Assembly: GCA_011009095.1 (NCBI GenBank)
Contig: VTPC01091253.1
Span: 209,863-273,862 of the forward strand
Length of the DNA: 64,000 bases
Source of the DNA: Ignelater luminosus
Lineage: Eukaryota > Arthropoda > Insecta > Coleoptera > Elateridae
Reading direction: 5' to 3'
The notes beneath the pieces are model-generated. The model had not been told where the DNA came from. It was given only the letters and a program-made list of their open reading frames with translations, and made no database searches. Positions within the stretch are counted from its first letter, which is position 1, and the number at the start of each line of letters is the position of its first letter. Positions 45,891 to 57,473 of this stretch are shown here, one piece after another. Made by a program: the position numbers and the translations under genes.

Positions 45891-47245
45891 CCAAATTTAG
45901 AGACACCATGTATATAAAAAGATATCCTGACTTCAATTCAATTCAAAAATCGTACGTCTTTTCTGAAAAGAAGTAACAGAGTAGCTTTTGGTAAAAAAAA
46001 GTAACGCAATAAGAGCCCTGCACATATTTTATAACATTCACAGCTTACTCTATTCATGTACTAAGAGGCAGTTTTAGTTTCTTTATATAGAGCACACTAT
46101 TATACTATTCTTTCAACACCATTTGATTTTTCTTTGATTTCCCTTAAACAATTCAAGTTGAAACCAGTAAGAAATGTATCAAGTAATATTGTCAATGTTT
46201 CTTTCAATGCAAAACTACATTCATAATTCTGAACCATAAAAATTATTATTACATTATGGATTACCCAACCCATAGAAAAGACGTGGTATCCATTTTCTAC
46301 AAAAAAAACTTCTTAAAGGGGCCAATGAAAGCTAAAAAACTCCAATTAGAAAAGATTTAAGTAGCCTACTGCAGGTGGTTCGGTAAGAGAATCAACTCCA
46401 ACTGTTCAAATTATTCCATAATCTCACAAACTGAACATTAGTTTTTCTTATAATGATCTCCAGAATTGCAATAAAATCTCTTGTATAGTTGCACAGTAAA
46501 GTGCTTACTTTCCAATAGTTTCTGACAGTCGGTATTGTCATCAAGGAGGGAGATGTTGGGCCCCACTTCCACTAGACTGCTTGGGTTCTAAGGCAGATAC
46601 CTAAATCGGTTGCATTTAATCAAACTTTGTGGAATTTTGCTATATTAGTTTCTTATGTTGCTCCCCCTTTTTGAAAAATTTCAAAGTGCTACCTAAAGTA
46701 ACGTTTTAAACCCAAAGTCTCTATCCAAATTATATCATGTATTCTGTAAGCAATAAAAAGTGTAAAATCGTAATTTGTAGCTGAATAATACCCAAAATAA
46801 TGTTTCAAACCTGATATTCCTTTTTTTTCCCTATTCAAGTCTAAATGTGAAATCAATATTGGCAGATGTACTCTTTTTTTATTTTTTTTTTTGTTAAATA
46901 CAAGCAAGTAGTATCATGATTGAAAAGGTAGGTTCTTATTTACATTTGTGTGAGCAGTGATGGATTCACAATATTATGTTATTTTCCAGGCAAAAAAACT
47001 TAGCAAAGTATACTTAAAATATATCAAGAAGTTTTAATAGATTTTATATTGTCCCATAAACTTTACAATTAAACACATAATTACATATTATATCATGGAC
47101 ATAGTTAGATGGCTAGACGAAATTATTGTTTATGCAGAATGGTGCTCTAGCACATTAAAATTAATCTGTCTCTTTCTAATATGTACAATTCTCTGTAAAT
47201 ATAATAAACAATGAAAATTAGCAACAAATTAAATTATGCAATACC
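45891..47245. other. Gene-free stretch left of E10
   Basis: AT-rich. No coding domain. The ~70-residue minus-strand frame at 46689-46907 matches nothing I know. The right end should contain the E10 3' UTR. Confidence 0.35.
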
Positions 47246-48728
47246 TTATGAAACACTAACTATTTTGAATTTTGTTAATGAGCCCCTGCAACGAGAATCT
47301 CCAGTAGCTCTATCTTGAATAGATTCACAGTTTATTTGATTATCCGATTTGTCATCTGAAGATTGAGGTGCATTTATAGATTCATCGACATTATTTTTAA
47401 TATCCAAATTATGTAAATGTTTATTATTACTAACATAATTCTTACGACATTTTATGCATCTATAATAAGGGATTTTTTCAAGTTCTTGATGTTTTTGCCT
47501 GATATGCTTCTTTATATCAGAATAACTGCAAAAAAGTTCAACACAATATAAACAAGCATATGTTAATTTGCTTAACCGAATAAGATCAAACTTTTTTTCT
47601 ATTACATCTAATTTTTTAGAATCTTCCAAACAATTGTATATTGGTTCTTTAGTAAAACAATGTGAAGAATTAAAATGTTGCGTTATAACATTATAGGATT
47701 CGAATGACTTAAGACAATAAGAGCATTGATATATTGCAAAATTCTGATGTTGATTAAATTCGTTATTTGCATGAATTGTATGTTCTTGAAATAAATCTAA
47801 GATAACATTGCAAATCAAACATATGTATCTCAATTGCCTTTCCGCATGTTCAACTGCCGAGTGAATATCTATGTCAGCAATCAATCCAAAACGCTTATGG
47901 CAATAAAAACATGCAAAGTTTAATTCTTTTTCCTCTGGTATAGTATTTTGGTTATGATACATTTCTACATGAATCAAGAATCTATCTTCATCATAAAAAT
48001 ATTTACTGCATATCATACATTTGTGCATGTGTATCTTTAAAGTAGAACACAACTGATTACACCAAAGACAATGATAATTGGGTTCAATATCACTATGTTT
48101 AAATACTAAATGTTTCTTAATGGCATTAACATCGTTATATTTTATTTCACAATATATGCATAAGAATGACATTTCTTCATTTTGCAAATTTCTCAAATAA
48201 CCATCACCTTTTTGATTTTTAAATTTGTCATTTCCTTTTAAAATCGGAGGTCGATTGTCTTTACAGGGTGAATGTGTTTGCAATTGTTTTTTGTCACTAT
48301 AGAATCTACTACAACCCTGACACCATTCAGTTTGAGATTTATAGATTTCTTTATGAAAATTCATATGGGTAAAATAATCATTTTTGTTATCAAACTTATC
48401 ATAACAGAGGTTGCATATAAACTCCTTAATACAAGTTCTCTCATTATCTTCCTCAGTATCGCTAATAATTATTTCATTTTTAATATTCTTGGGTGACAAG
48501 AAAATTTGATTTGGTTGGACTAAATTATCAGATGGTAATGGTTTTCTGACTTTTTTCTTATGATACTGCTCAAGTTGCTTCAATTTACTGTTCTTGCCAC
48601 GAAGCATTCCCAAAACTGTAATAATTTGTCCAGAACGTACAGGTACCTTTGTCAGTTTGATGTAACACTCTTGTATATTAAACTTGCCCATTAAGCTCTT
48701 TATATGAAGACCGTCTTCTAATAAATTC
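47246..48728 (-). CDS. E10: divergent multi-finger terminal exon
   Basis: About 493 residues from an acceptor (TTTCTTTCAG, AG at 48729-48730) to the stop at 47246. It starts with one base of a split codon, then NLLEDGLHIKSLMGKF. A basic N-terminal third (KKKVRKPLPSD) contains no fingers and ends in an acidic patch (SDTEEDNER). Nine or ten widely spaced, irregular fingers follow. Several have altered ends, such as QTHSPC or HMHKC, and none is joined by a canonical HTGEKP linker. This suggests protein-protein or RNA contacts rather than tandem DNA reading, although that is inference. The last ~50 residues are polar and Asn/Ser/Asp-rich. Confidence 0.9.
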
Positions 48729-49200
48729 CTGAAAGAAAAATCATTAATTAAATATGAGTTATAAAATATGAACACAAAAAATAAATCCTGATACTTCAAA
48801 TATGAATTTTAAAAGTATTGATTTGACTTAAAAATAAAATTAGATTTATGCACTCAAGTTCTCACTGCTTTCATAGACATCCTAGTAATGCGTCCAGTAG
48901 CTCCATCTTGTTGAAAATAAGCATTCTCTATTTTATATTTCTAATGTCATTATTAATTGAGTTAATCACTTATGATCACACGAGTCTGAGTAATAGAAAA
49001 TTAATATCAAGGTGTATTCATCTTGACTGGTTATTAGACGAGCGGGTACCATAGAACTTGTCATCCAGAGATAATTACATTGTTTTGAGTCAGTCAAAGC
49101 TTGCTGCGATATTTTTGTCTTACGAGTTAATATCATGTTTTCAGTGAGTTCAAGTGCGATTAGAAAAAACTTATCAAGGTCGTTATTGACCGAACAAATT
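48729..49200. other. Gene-free stretch between E10 and the gypsy remnant
   Basis: AT-rich. No gene recognised. Confidence 0.35.
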
Positions 49201-49204
49201 TAAC

Positions 49205-50646
49205 ATGGACTCCGACGAGAGCAAGCAAATCAGAAAAGCTAAGCTGCCAACCAACAAAAAAGAGTTCTGCTCTTTCCCAGGCGGCTGGCTCAGGGATTAT
49301 GTTCTAAAGTTCATGCAGCTCCACTACCCATCTCCAGTCCGCAAAGAAAAAGTAGACCTTCGAAGTTGTGAAGACCGCACTTACCGATACGTTACCGCTC
49401 CACCAACCAGATCCGTACTTGCAATTCATCCTTCAAATCGAAGCCTGCGGAGCCGGAGTGGTCGCCGTTCTCTATCAGCAGCACGAAGAGCAGGGTCATT
49501 TCCTATGCCAGTGCAAGTTTCCATCTACACAAAAGGCAATAATCATATCAACAAACAGAATTGCCTTGCAGTGATGTAGACCACCCGCAAGTACCGTCCG
49601 TACCTCAAGAACACGCCGTCCCTCCTGTACACAAATAACAGGGCGTTAGTATGGTTCAATCAAATGAAGAATATCAAACTGACGCGATAGTCCCTGGAGC
49701 TGCAGCGGTTTACTTTCACCATACAACACTGTCCCGAGGGGAGTAATAAATTATTGGACTTGTCAAGCAACTAAGATGAAAAATGTAACACCGCAACGCC
49801 GAAAACTTCCTGCTATCAATGTAGCCTGATCTGCCACCGGAAAATATAACCCCGTCGCTGTCGTCATTCCGTCTCAAGACGTGTCTTCTTTAAGCAACAC
49901 GACGCTACTCTCACCGGACATCCCGGAACCAATGAAACATCCAGCAACAATATCATTAGGTCATCTTTCAAAGCGAGACAAGAAGCTATGTGAAGAACTG
50001 CCTGCTTTGCGCTCAATATAAGTGCAACGTGGTGTAGCGCAGGGGCCGCGACAACTCCGAGCTCCATTTGAAGTCCTGGCCTAAGATTTATTGGGACCGT
50101 ACCCATAGATGCCATTCGGATACAAATACATACTCGTAGTCACGGATTTATTTACATGATGGGTTGAAGCATTTGGCGCATCCAAACGCACTCGCTGCGT
50201 GGAAGAAGAGGTACTGCCGAGGTTCGGTTATCCGACAGAGGTCCTCAGTTCATCTGGTACACATTGAAAACCGCATGTAGATGTTGAAGAGCGTAACCTT
50301 GGTAAGGGGAACTAGGAGCTGAAGAAGACTTTCAGACTCCAGCTTGCCAACCAACAACAAGATACAAGGGACGAGATCTGGCGTATCCAGGAGAGTGGAA
50401 AGCCCAAGCTCAGCAACCGCAACGACCGATCGGTCAAGGATCAACACGAGGCTAAGAGGTGACAATAACGTGAGTACCTTTAAGTCCGTCAACCACCTTC
50501 CTACTCCGTGCGCTGACCCATTTCAAGCGCAGATCGATGTCTACCTCATCGATGCAGGCGACAGAGTCGTGAAACACCACATTAACACTACATCCTGTAC
50601 AGCCTCCAGTTGTAGTGCTTTACTGAACATTCTCGCAAAACGGTGA
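49205..50646 (+). pseudogene. Ty3/gypsy pol remnant (RT end, RNase H, integrase)
   Basis: Plus-strand motifs appear in pol order. At 49235-49320 is the RT connection (PTNKKEF.SFPGG...YV..F). The RNase H domain spans 49365-49790, with a GAGVVAVLYQQ core, a CLAV block, KYRPYL and an ALVWF stretch. Integrase follows at about 50070-50260, with GPYP, YKYILVVTDLF, a WVEAF block and FGYP. Near 50540-50585 is a VYLIDAGDRVV segment like the C-terminal chromodomain-side region. At least four stops and several frameshifts break it. Gag, protease and the RT palm are absent upstream. The remnant is dead, and GC-richer than its surroundings. Confidence 0.82.
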
Positions 50647-50762
50647 AAATTGCAATGAACAAAAACGAAGACACAGACTAGAGTTTAAGCAACTTTTAAC
50701 TTTTGTTTTTCTTTTTGCATTCTGAGATTTGTTAAGATCTTTGTAAAACTTGTTAAATAAAT

Positions 50763-51234
50763 GAGAGGGGAAAAGACCTAGGGCGGATGTTACGGACAAC
50801 AGTAGCAAAAACCAGGTCGCGATCTCGCCACGTCATTAATTAGCCCAGAGCAAAGCCAATGGAGGAGAAGCTACCTTACTTCAACCACAGCAGAAGAGGT
50901 ATAGATATCAGACTCCAACAAAAACTCGCCCTCTTATATCGTCGACTTCGAATACTTCAACAACCACCAACTTCTTTTGAGCCAAGTTCTCTTCCCCCAT
51001 CTCACTCCTTAACCTCACAAATTAAACCTTTTATTTTACATAAATCCTTGAACCTTAAAAACTCTTCTCAGAGTAATTCAAATACGTCTCCCACAACGAT
51101 ACCCTGTGCGTCGTCACCATCTTCATCAAACCACCCCCTGAAGAGAAGCAGGCCCTGGTAACAATAGGTTATTAGTATATGTAGAGAATAGATTGGATTC
51201 TGGATACTTCAGTGCTGTGGCTGGTGGTTCTCCA
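50763..51234 (+). mobile_element. 3' LTR of the gypsy remnant with polypurine tract
   Basis: A purine-rich tract (GAGAGGGGAAAAGA, 50763-50776) precedes TGTTACGGACAACAG (from about 50787), which has the TGTTACG start usual for gypsy LTRs. The LTR runs at least to 51234, where copy 3 of the foldback MITE has inserted. Its continuation right of 52110 is not certain, and no 5' LTR was found. Confidence 0.6.
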
Positions 51235-51236
51235 TA

Positions 51237-52107
51237 TACAGTGTGTCCACATTTCGATGCTCACTATCGGGATCTCGGAAATTGTAAGAGATACGAAGTT
51301 GGTTAAATTAGAAAAGCTTTGGCTATTTTGGAGATCAGTTTGCTTATGCTGTTGTTTTTTCAAAAAAGTTTACGGCTTACTAGATATTTGCTAAAAACGA
51401 AATTATCTTATTTTTTTTTAAATAAAAAGCATTTCCCACTTAGTGTGCCATGGCTTTAAACATATGAAAATCATTGATTTTTGTCAGATAAATTATATTT
51501 GTTATGTAACAATTGCTAAAACAAAACAAAATACGCTTTTAAGATACTTTACTGAGCATTCACAGATAGCATCAAATAAGCAGCTAATGCCCCATAAAAG
51601 CGTATTTATTTTGCTTTAGCAATTTTTGCATAACAAATGAATTTCTTTGATAAAACTACACGACTTTGTGTTAGATGTCATGGCACACTATGATGAAAAA
51701 TGATTTTCACTTCATAACTCGGTAAAACAAAAGAATAGCTATGTCAAACCATGTATCACTGAAAAGCATTTAAGGCGTGCAGTTCAGTAATATAAAAATC
51801 AAGTAGGCGTTCCATTAGAAAAAATTTGGATTTTGTTTCACCGCGGGAGTAAAACAAAAGACAATTGTGAAAATAATTTTTTTGTATTTCGGAGTAAATT
51901 CTCTAAAACACCCCCTTTGCGGTTCTTTCCTATCTTTGCTCGTTCCTGAGATATTTCACTTAAAAAAAATAAGATAATTTCGTTTTTAGCAAATACCTAG
52001 TAAGCCGTGAACTTTTCTGAAAAAACAAAAGCATAAGTAAACTGATCTCCAAAATAGCCAAATTTCCGAGATCCCAATAGTGAGCATCGAAATATGGACA
52101 CACTGTA
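51237..52107. mobile_element. Foldback MITE, copy 3 (871 bp), in the gypsy LTR
   Basis: Ends TACAGTGTGTCCACATTTCG and its inverse, TA on both sides (51235-51236, 52108-52109). Its interior is in the opposite orientation to copies 1 and 2: for example the AAAAGCATTTCCCACTTAGTG block lies on the left here and on the right in copy 1. That is expected, since a foldback element can be drawn either way. Confidence 0.86.
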
Positions 52108-52109
52108 TA

Positions 52110-52630
52110 ATGATAAAAGTGAACATCAAACACAAATTGGAGGTTCATTTTATGCACACCTACAGCTACATACATTAAGAACGTCGCGACCATAGCATTA
52201 TGGTTTCCAAGAAATATAGATTTTCAAAGAATGCTCTCCAAGACACTTTTTTCTAAATTTTTGAAACATTGTCACCAGTGTCACTGTTTTGGTGTCTACT
52301 GTAGACCCATTCTCGAAAGTCTTCCTAGTAATTACAGTATTCAAAAGATGAAGTTGATATTGATTTTGAAAAAAGCTTCTGCTTTTAGTCTTGTTACTTT
52401 GCATAACAAGAGAAGTAATCAATGATAGGTTCAAAAGCTGGAAGACTCGAAATTATGCAATGAAGACATTGCAAACGATTTAATTTTCAATTTCCGCCCA
52501 CTTTCATTAAGCAAACGAAAGAGTAACAAAAACTGGACAAATATTATTTTATTTTAGGAATTAATTAGTAGTAGTAATACAGAAATACTCTCGAGATATT
52601 AAAAACTATTAAACAATTCTTTAGAAAAAT
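52110..52630. other. Gene-free stretch, possibly decayed LTR
   Basis: Ends at an orphan primer-binding site, so 52500-52630 may be LTR-derived. A minus-strand frame at 52198-52434 has no certain family. Confidence 0.3.
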
Positions 52631-52649
52631 TGGCGCCCAACGTGGGGCT
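52631..52649 (+). other. Primer-binding site matching tRNA-Lys(CTT)
   Basis: TGGCGCCCAACGTGGGGCT is complementary, without mismatch over 19 bases, to the 3' end of the insect tRNA-Lys(CTT) plus CCA, as I recall the Drosophila sequence. It marks the start of the internal region of an LTR retrotransposon, but no gag or pol follows. Confidence 0.65.
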
Positions 52650-55600
52650 GTTTAAATAACAAAAGGCCTATTTACAAGGGAATTAAATTTGTACAAAGTA
52701 AGTATTTATTAAGTTGCTTGAAATAATCATAGTACATATATTACAAATTAACACCAAGTAAGTCGTTCTACTAAAGGTATTAATTTACAAAATAAAGATT
52801 TATTCTTAATACTAAATAATAAATAATTTTCCAGAATACCACTTTCTCTTATTTATTTATCTGACATAATTTCAAAATATCTAACTCAGTATAAAATGTT
52901 TTGTGCTCTACGAACTCTGTTAGCATAGTAAATTCATCGTAACAAATATCTATTTGAGTTTGAAAACATTTATTGATTTTTTAATTCATCAATAGAATCA
53001 AACTTCCCAAGGCAACTACTGCAAGAATTTATTATGACTCTTCTCATAACGATTCCAGTCCAAACCATTTTTATATTCATAGCAACATAATATGCAAGTC
53101 ACAAATGCAAACTGGATGACAGTTGACTTTTCTATTAAGTGATATCATTTGATCACAGTACCTGATATGACTTAAATAACTGACAATGATTTGTAAATAT
53201 TCTGTTACAACATTTAAATTTGCTTTTTGCTCTAAACCAGTTAAGGCTATATATTTTATAAAGAGCTCTTTGATGATGTAAATTGCTTTTTATTGAAAGG
53301 ATCTTGATTTGTTGATGGAAAATTAGTTTTATTTTCATTAAGATTTAGAATCATCATCTGATATTGATCTACTTTTATTATTTTTGGTATTATCCTCATC
53401 ACAGTTATTTTTATTACTTATTTTAGGTAACCTCACTATTCTTATTTTCTTCTTAAATAATCTAAAAAAATATAATTTAATAATTTACATATATCTCTTA
53501 CAGGTTTACAAAACATTAAATGATTCTCACTGCATAGAATTAACTAAAATTAGTATAACAAGGAAACTACTCTATTATACACACCTTTTGATTAAGTTTT
53601 AAGAAATGTCCACAATATTTCCGTAAATTCTGTCGGACATTCTGATGGAAGCTCTGAAAAGCCTAAATTTGAATAAGTCTGCATATTCTTGCTGTACAGT
53701 CTCCAGTTATCTTGACAGAGACCAATAATGTGATCATGGCATCTAAATAAGCTAATGACAACTTTACAATCATCTTGTCCATTTTGAGCAGTAAATCTCT
53801 CTAGTCAGGAGGCTCTTTTATCTGTTTTATATTCGTTAGTAGAGTTGTCAATTAACAGTTTACTCAATACTGATAGTGGATGGAAAGAAGAGTAAGAACC
53901 AGTTTTAGTCTAACAAAAGGTAATAATTCCTCTGCTCTCATTCCTCTCTATGCCACTGTGATTGAGACTCACAGAAGTGTCACTCTTGGTGATTTGCATT
54001 GGATTGTAAATACTGTGCATACCTGCATACAAACAACCAGTTTTACTCTTGGTTTGAATCTAAAGATCACTGTTCTGATGTCTTTTCAAAATCTCAATCC
54101 ATCTAAGAACCAGACCCAACTATTTGGGGTTAGCAACTGCAAAAATTGTCTTTTGGCCTCATCAAGGAGAAAAGCCGAATCTAAACTAAACCTGTATAAA
54201 ATCGTCTTTAAAACTTCAATTTTTCAGCCATTCAATATCTGATCTTTCAAATAAAGTCAAAGGTCGCAAATCATATTTCTGGGCAATCTCCAACAACACT
54301 CTTCACAGAATGGTTTTGGTTTCAAATCGGATTTGCCATAAAAGCCACGATCCTGAGATTAAAGTCACTAGGCGTGATACTATTGCTATAAGAAACGTTA
54401 TTAGAAAAGGAGTAAAGTGTTCAAAAATTTTAGTCTTCCAAGTATCTGCTAGATCTAAATTTACTAGCTCATTTTTGAGATTTTAAATGATACTAAAGAT
54501 AACGCTTTTTGATCATTTATAAAAAAGAGCTATGTTTTGTGTATAGAATACCTACATACCTACAAACCAGTCTTTTGGTTTGATCAATTGATGCATAAGT
54601 TAAAAAAGACTAGTCATTATTAAATGTGAGTAAAATATATTGTAGATCTGAATTTTGACCGCTTGCATGATCGTTCCCTAACAACAAACATCCCTATACC
54701 ATATGTAAAGCTTCTTCTTACTGCTGTCTCTACAAGCTATGAATGCTAGGGGTGAAAGATTCAGAACATTAAATGATCTAGGCAAATATGTCTGTGCCCT
54801 TCATTTAATCGCAGGTCATCAAACTAATAACCACTGTGTATTGGTAACCCCTTTCAAAACAAGGGACCGGACCCATTTTGTTAGGATTTTATATCTCAAG
54901 TTCTATATTAAGACTGAAAGTCCTTTACATGAGATGTAACATACGTTACACAACACATGTACTGCAATTATCCTCTACCTAAATTAATTGAACAAACACA
55001 TAGCTGTATATAAGCAGATTTATTTAGTTTCTACAATCAACTAGTAACTATGATAATTCTATCATGTCTAATGTCTCTATTTCTTATTCCTAAAATAACA
55101 TTTTATGTTAATAGAGAAAAATTACATTTTTAAGAAAACTTTAATACACCGTTAGAAACTTACAGTCACAATATTTACATTATGCTTATCATCTAGGATC
55201 AATATATACAGAGCACCTATTTCAACAAACCATAAAAACCATTGCCCAAAGAAAATACAATATAATCAACTATACTTTCTAACATTATTAGAAATTGCAA
55301 AATCACTTTCATTAATACGGAAGCAGACTGAAATTTAAAAATACTTTATGACAAACAATTGAATAACACCAAAATGGTTGGGTTTTGATCCAGGAGTAAA
55401 CAAATATCAAGATATACAGAATATTCAATTTAAAAAATCAAAAGACCAGTGAATCCTTATAGAACATCCTGCATACAGTACAGCATATAGTGATTAAACA
55501 AGTAAACCAATGGGAAAGTACCTCGGAAATAAAACCACAGAATTCTGTGACAAAACGTTGATATTGGATGATACTTCTGTGTTTCTATAATAGATGTCAA

Positions 55601-55785
55601 GATGATCGCACATGTACGCCAAATGATTAAAGTAGTTACATGTGTTCAAACATATCCGTATTATCACCTATTAGTTGAAGGTCATCGGACGGCGTTTGAA
55701 AAGAACAAAGAATTTTTGAAGAGTCGGTTATACAGTATGCGAAATTGATTCATGTTCCATAAAGATTACATACAGTAAGATCGAA
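52650..55785. other. Gene-free stretch, probable retroelement debris
   Basis: No domain could be recognised in any frame. 53640-54950 is less AT-rich than the flanks and may be strongly decayed element sequence. The plus-strand open frames (53880-54242, 54739-54939) match nothing I know. Confidence 0.35.
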
Positions 55786-55791
55786 AAAAAT

Positions 55792-55935
55792 CTATAGCGG
55801 TCATCTATGAATTTAAATCATGTCTGTTCCTAATTCAGATATATTTTGGAATACGAATTTTTGAATATGTCATAGAAATCTTGATTAGGAACAGACGTGA
55901 GTCAGTAAATTCATAGACGACCGTGATAAACCTTT
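55792..55935. mobile_element. Small foldback element left of E11
   Basis: GGTCATCTATGAATTTAAATCA pairs imperfectly with TGAGTCAGTAAATTCATAGACGACCG, and TCTGTTCCTAAT pairs with ATTAGGAACAGA. About 140 bases, no coding content; a short MITE. Confidence 0.65.
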
Positions 55936-55991
55936 TTCCAACACATTGTGTATGCATCATCTACATTATTGAAAGAAAACACCAATATATT

Positions 55992-57006
55992 TTATTGTGT
56001 ATTGTGTATTGCAATATGTCGTTTAAAATAATATACGTCTGCAAATGAACGCCCACATGTTTCACATTCATACTTTATACCCATGTGTGTATTCCTGTAG
56101 TGATTCCTATATTCCCTAAGTGTAAAGAATCCTTTGTTACACTTTGCACATAGATGCCTAAATTGATCCAGATGCCTCATCATATGTTCTTTAAGATTTC
56201 TTTCATACATAAAGGTTCTAAAGCAAAAATGACAAACTGCTCTCTCACCATGTTCTGCAATGTAATGCACATAAAAGTGACTATTTTTCTTAAACGAAGC
56301 GTCACACATGTCACAACTATTTATATAACATTTTGCTTTTGCAATATGTTTAGAAAACATAACTTCGCTAATAAACAATTGCTCACAATGTAAACATTTA
56401 TAATGAATAACATTAACATCTTCATTCGGAGCTATTGTAGTATACCTTGCATTCTGAAAAGTTGGACGTACTCGATGTTGCCTTCGTCTTGTTTTGGAAA
56501 CAGGTGGAGATTCTACTTCCTCATTATCATCCTCAGATCCAATTGATCTTTTCTTTTTGGAACGTCTTGTTTTACTTTCCAATCGACCTTTAAATACACT
56601 CGGTAACATGTAACCATGTTCATCTTCTATTGTATTATTCCTAGCAGTCTTTCTTTGTTCCATTTCGTTGCTGTCTTGTCCATCCTCTTCAGCCGAGTCA
56701 TCTATGGGTTCATTTGGAATGTTCATCATAATAACATCATCTGTAGTACTCTCCTCATACTCATATTCAGAACTTTCGTCACTTTCAATAACAATAACAT
56801 CATCTTGATGTACTCCATAATGTGCATGAAGGTTTGCTATGGTTTTGAATTGTGCATCACATTGACAGCAGTTGAATGTTTTTCCATCCTCATTTATATG
56901 ATGCGTGGAAAACTCGCTTTTCGCTGAAAACGTTCTTGAACATATCTCACATTCATAGATAATTTGTTGTGTTAAAGATGGGTTTTCTATTGAAGACGAT
57001 TGGAAT
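55992..57006 (-). CDS. E11: 7-finger C2H2 zinc-finger terminal exon
   Basis: About 337 residues from an acceptor (ATATTTACAG, AG at 57007-57008) to the stop at 55992. The first ATG pair (56724-56729) is not the start. The open frame continues 92 codons upstream and contains two more Cys-rich units, CEICSRTFSAKSEFSTHH and CCQCDAQFKTIANLHAHYGVH, so the acceptor is the true 5' boundary. A strongly acidic stretch (VIVIESDESSEYEYEESTTDD) and a basic NLS-like block (RRSKKKRS...KTRRRQHRVR) follow. Five more fingers follow, ending with CETCGRSFADVYYFKRHIAIH. The second half is related to E12. Confidence 0.92.
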
Positions 57007-57455
57007 CTGTAAATATAAATGCGTTATAAATCAAAAGCTTTGAAAACTGTTAGATTCTGATAAGTTGAATTTCAATTTGACAGCAGCCAAGTTGAATTTA
57101 AAATTTGTTTTTTCAAAACCGTTTGATTTAGAGTAGACCACAATGCTATATTGCAGTAATCAGTATCGGTTGAGAAATTAAAAACTAGAAAAATGTAGTC
57201 TTCTGTTAGAGATCTTAGGCTACATGTGATACTCTTTTATAGAATAGTTGAAAATAATTCTAGGAAGTACAGATAATCATTTCGTGCAACTTCCCCTTGC
57301 AGTGGATTTCCCAATATTGAGCAAATTTGCTCAAATTGTACCAAACACAGGTCTCAAAATAAAAGAATTAGCTCTAAGTTCATTCTACCTCATTTCTGAT
57401 TATGACCTAAGATTGTAGTAGTAAAAACTATTTTTAACCTCTCTGAATTCAAGTT
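57007..57455. other. Gene-free stretch between E11 and the primer-binding site
   Basis: AT-rich; nothing recognised. Confidence 0.35.
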
Positions 57456-57473
57456 TGGCGCCAAACGTGGGGC
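57456..57473 (+). other. Orphan tRNA-Lys-type primer-binding site
   Basis: TGGCGCCAAACGTGGGGC differs from the site at 52631 by one base. No retroelement genes follow. Confidence 0.5.

Noticed and set aside
52198..52434. Minus-strand frame with a vague resemblance to a transposase helix-turn-helix leader
   Set aside because: Resemblance rests on a few residues and no catalytic motif is near.
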